A stretch of DNA of 12,161 bases, taken from NCBI GenBank assembly GCA_050743865.1, contig JBOGGE010000135.1, forward strand, positions 1 to 12,161. Direction: 5' to 3'. The position numbers and the translations under genes were made by a program. The stretch comes from DAHUZJ01 sp050743865 (GTDB taxonomy: Bacteria > Actinomycetota > Acidimicrobiia > Acidimicrobiales > RAAP-2). The notes beneath the pieces were generated by a model. It worked only from the letters and a program-made list of their open reading frames with translations, had not been told where the DNA came from and did no database searches. Shown here in pieces: positions 11,907-12,161 of this stretch. Within the stretch, counting starts at the first letter, position 1. Each line of letters opens with the position of its first letter.

Positions 11907-12161
11907 ATGGACCCGTCAGCGGCCCGGCGCGGCACCAGGCCGCTCGTCCTCCTCGGCGCCCTGGCCGGCTCGCTCCTGCTGCTGGCGTCGTGCGGCGCCG
12001 GCGCCGGCCGGGCGACGGCCCACCGATCCACGTCCACCACGGGCACCACCGGGCCGCCGGTCACCACCACCACGACCACCACGACCACCACCACCACCCC
12101 GCCGGCCGGACAACGACCGGCGCCGGCCGGCCGGCCCCTGCCCGTACCGGCGGCCCTGGCG
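11907..12161 (+). CDS. Lipoprotein with Thr-rich linker (3' partial)
   Basis: ATG 11907 opens a frame that remains open to the window end (85 codons). The N-terminus MDPSAARRGTRP is basic, followed by a hydrophobic stretch and a lipobox L26-A-S-C29, so signal peptidase II should cleave before Cys29 and the protein be lipid-anchored on the outside of the membrane. A low-complexity linker follows, with a run of 12 Thr codons at 12063-12098 and then Pro/Ala-rich residues, typical of a spacer holding a domain away from the membrane. The functional domain lies beyond the window. It is divergent from the giant secreted protein gene. The minus-strand frames over the same bases are Val/Gly-rich shadows of the ACC run. 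Confidence 0.8.
   Translation, partial: MDPSAARRGTRPLVLLGALAGSLLLLASCGAGAGRATAHRSTSTTGTTGPPVTTTTTTTTTTTTPPAGQRPAPAGRPLPVPAALA

Noticed and set aside
1..12161. tRNA, rRNA, riboswitch or complete insertion sequence
   Set aside because: I found no cloverleaf, conserved rRNA segment, riboswitch core, or terminal inverted repeats flanking a transposase.

Overview
The window is very GC-rich (sampled coding blocks are about 72% G+C and one intergenic block is near 87%). It carries actinobacterial hallmarks: GTG starts, an ECF sigma/zinc anti-sigma pair, a COG4315-type secreted protein, and a large secreted propeller protein ending in GYWLV...DGGVFSFGD repeats. These features, especially the last, fit an uncultured or poorly known actinobacterium, perhaps of the class Acidimicrobiia. 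The placement is inference from protein style, not a search.

Layout. (1) 1-230: tail of a gene that starts before the window, with a 15-bp tandem repeat coding VAGAG. (2) 399-1940: a DHA2-type MFS efflux transporter on plus, preceded by a 19-bp tandem direct repeat containing a small palindrome. It converges on (3) 1982-2941 minus, a nitronate monooxygenase-like FMN enzyme, with a hairpin between the two stops. (4) 2942-3373: a divergent intergenic region with inverted repeats and no gene. (5) 3374-5404: an ECF sigma factor overlapping its zinc-finger anti-sigma factor by 4 nt, then a 26-bp perfect palindrome, then a secreted COG4315 repeat protein. Five bases later, (6) 5410-6921 encodes a membrane fatty-acid hydroxylase/sterol desaturase whose frame runs on past its expected end. 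(7) About 6500-7910: a visibly different, lower-GC patch (58% in 6841-6960) with a headless LuxR/NarL output domain on minus, a two-gene set of small hypothetical proteins on plus (the first without a normal start), a clear hairpin terminator, and an unrecognised minus-strand ORF without a good start. (8) 7909-11778 minus: a secreted protein of about 1,289 residues with 14 Cys-pair/Asp-box propeller repeats, two Ig-like domains, a ZU5-like beta domain and six C-terminal Gly-Tyr repeats. (9) 11907-end plus: a lipoprotein, cut by the window edge, with a Thr-rich linker.

How the parts may work together. The sigma/anti-sigma pair probably controls an envelope response, and the secreted COG4315 protein and membrane hydroxylase directly downstream are the natural candidate targets. 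The transporter and nitronate monooxygenase look like independent housekeeping or detoxification functions. Region 7 looks like a scar of insertions and deletions between two intact blocks. The giant protein and the lipoprotein are divergently transcribed and both exported, so they may share a cell-surface role, but nothing in the sequence gives that role.
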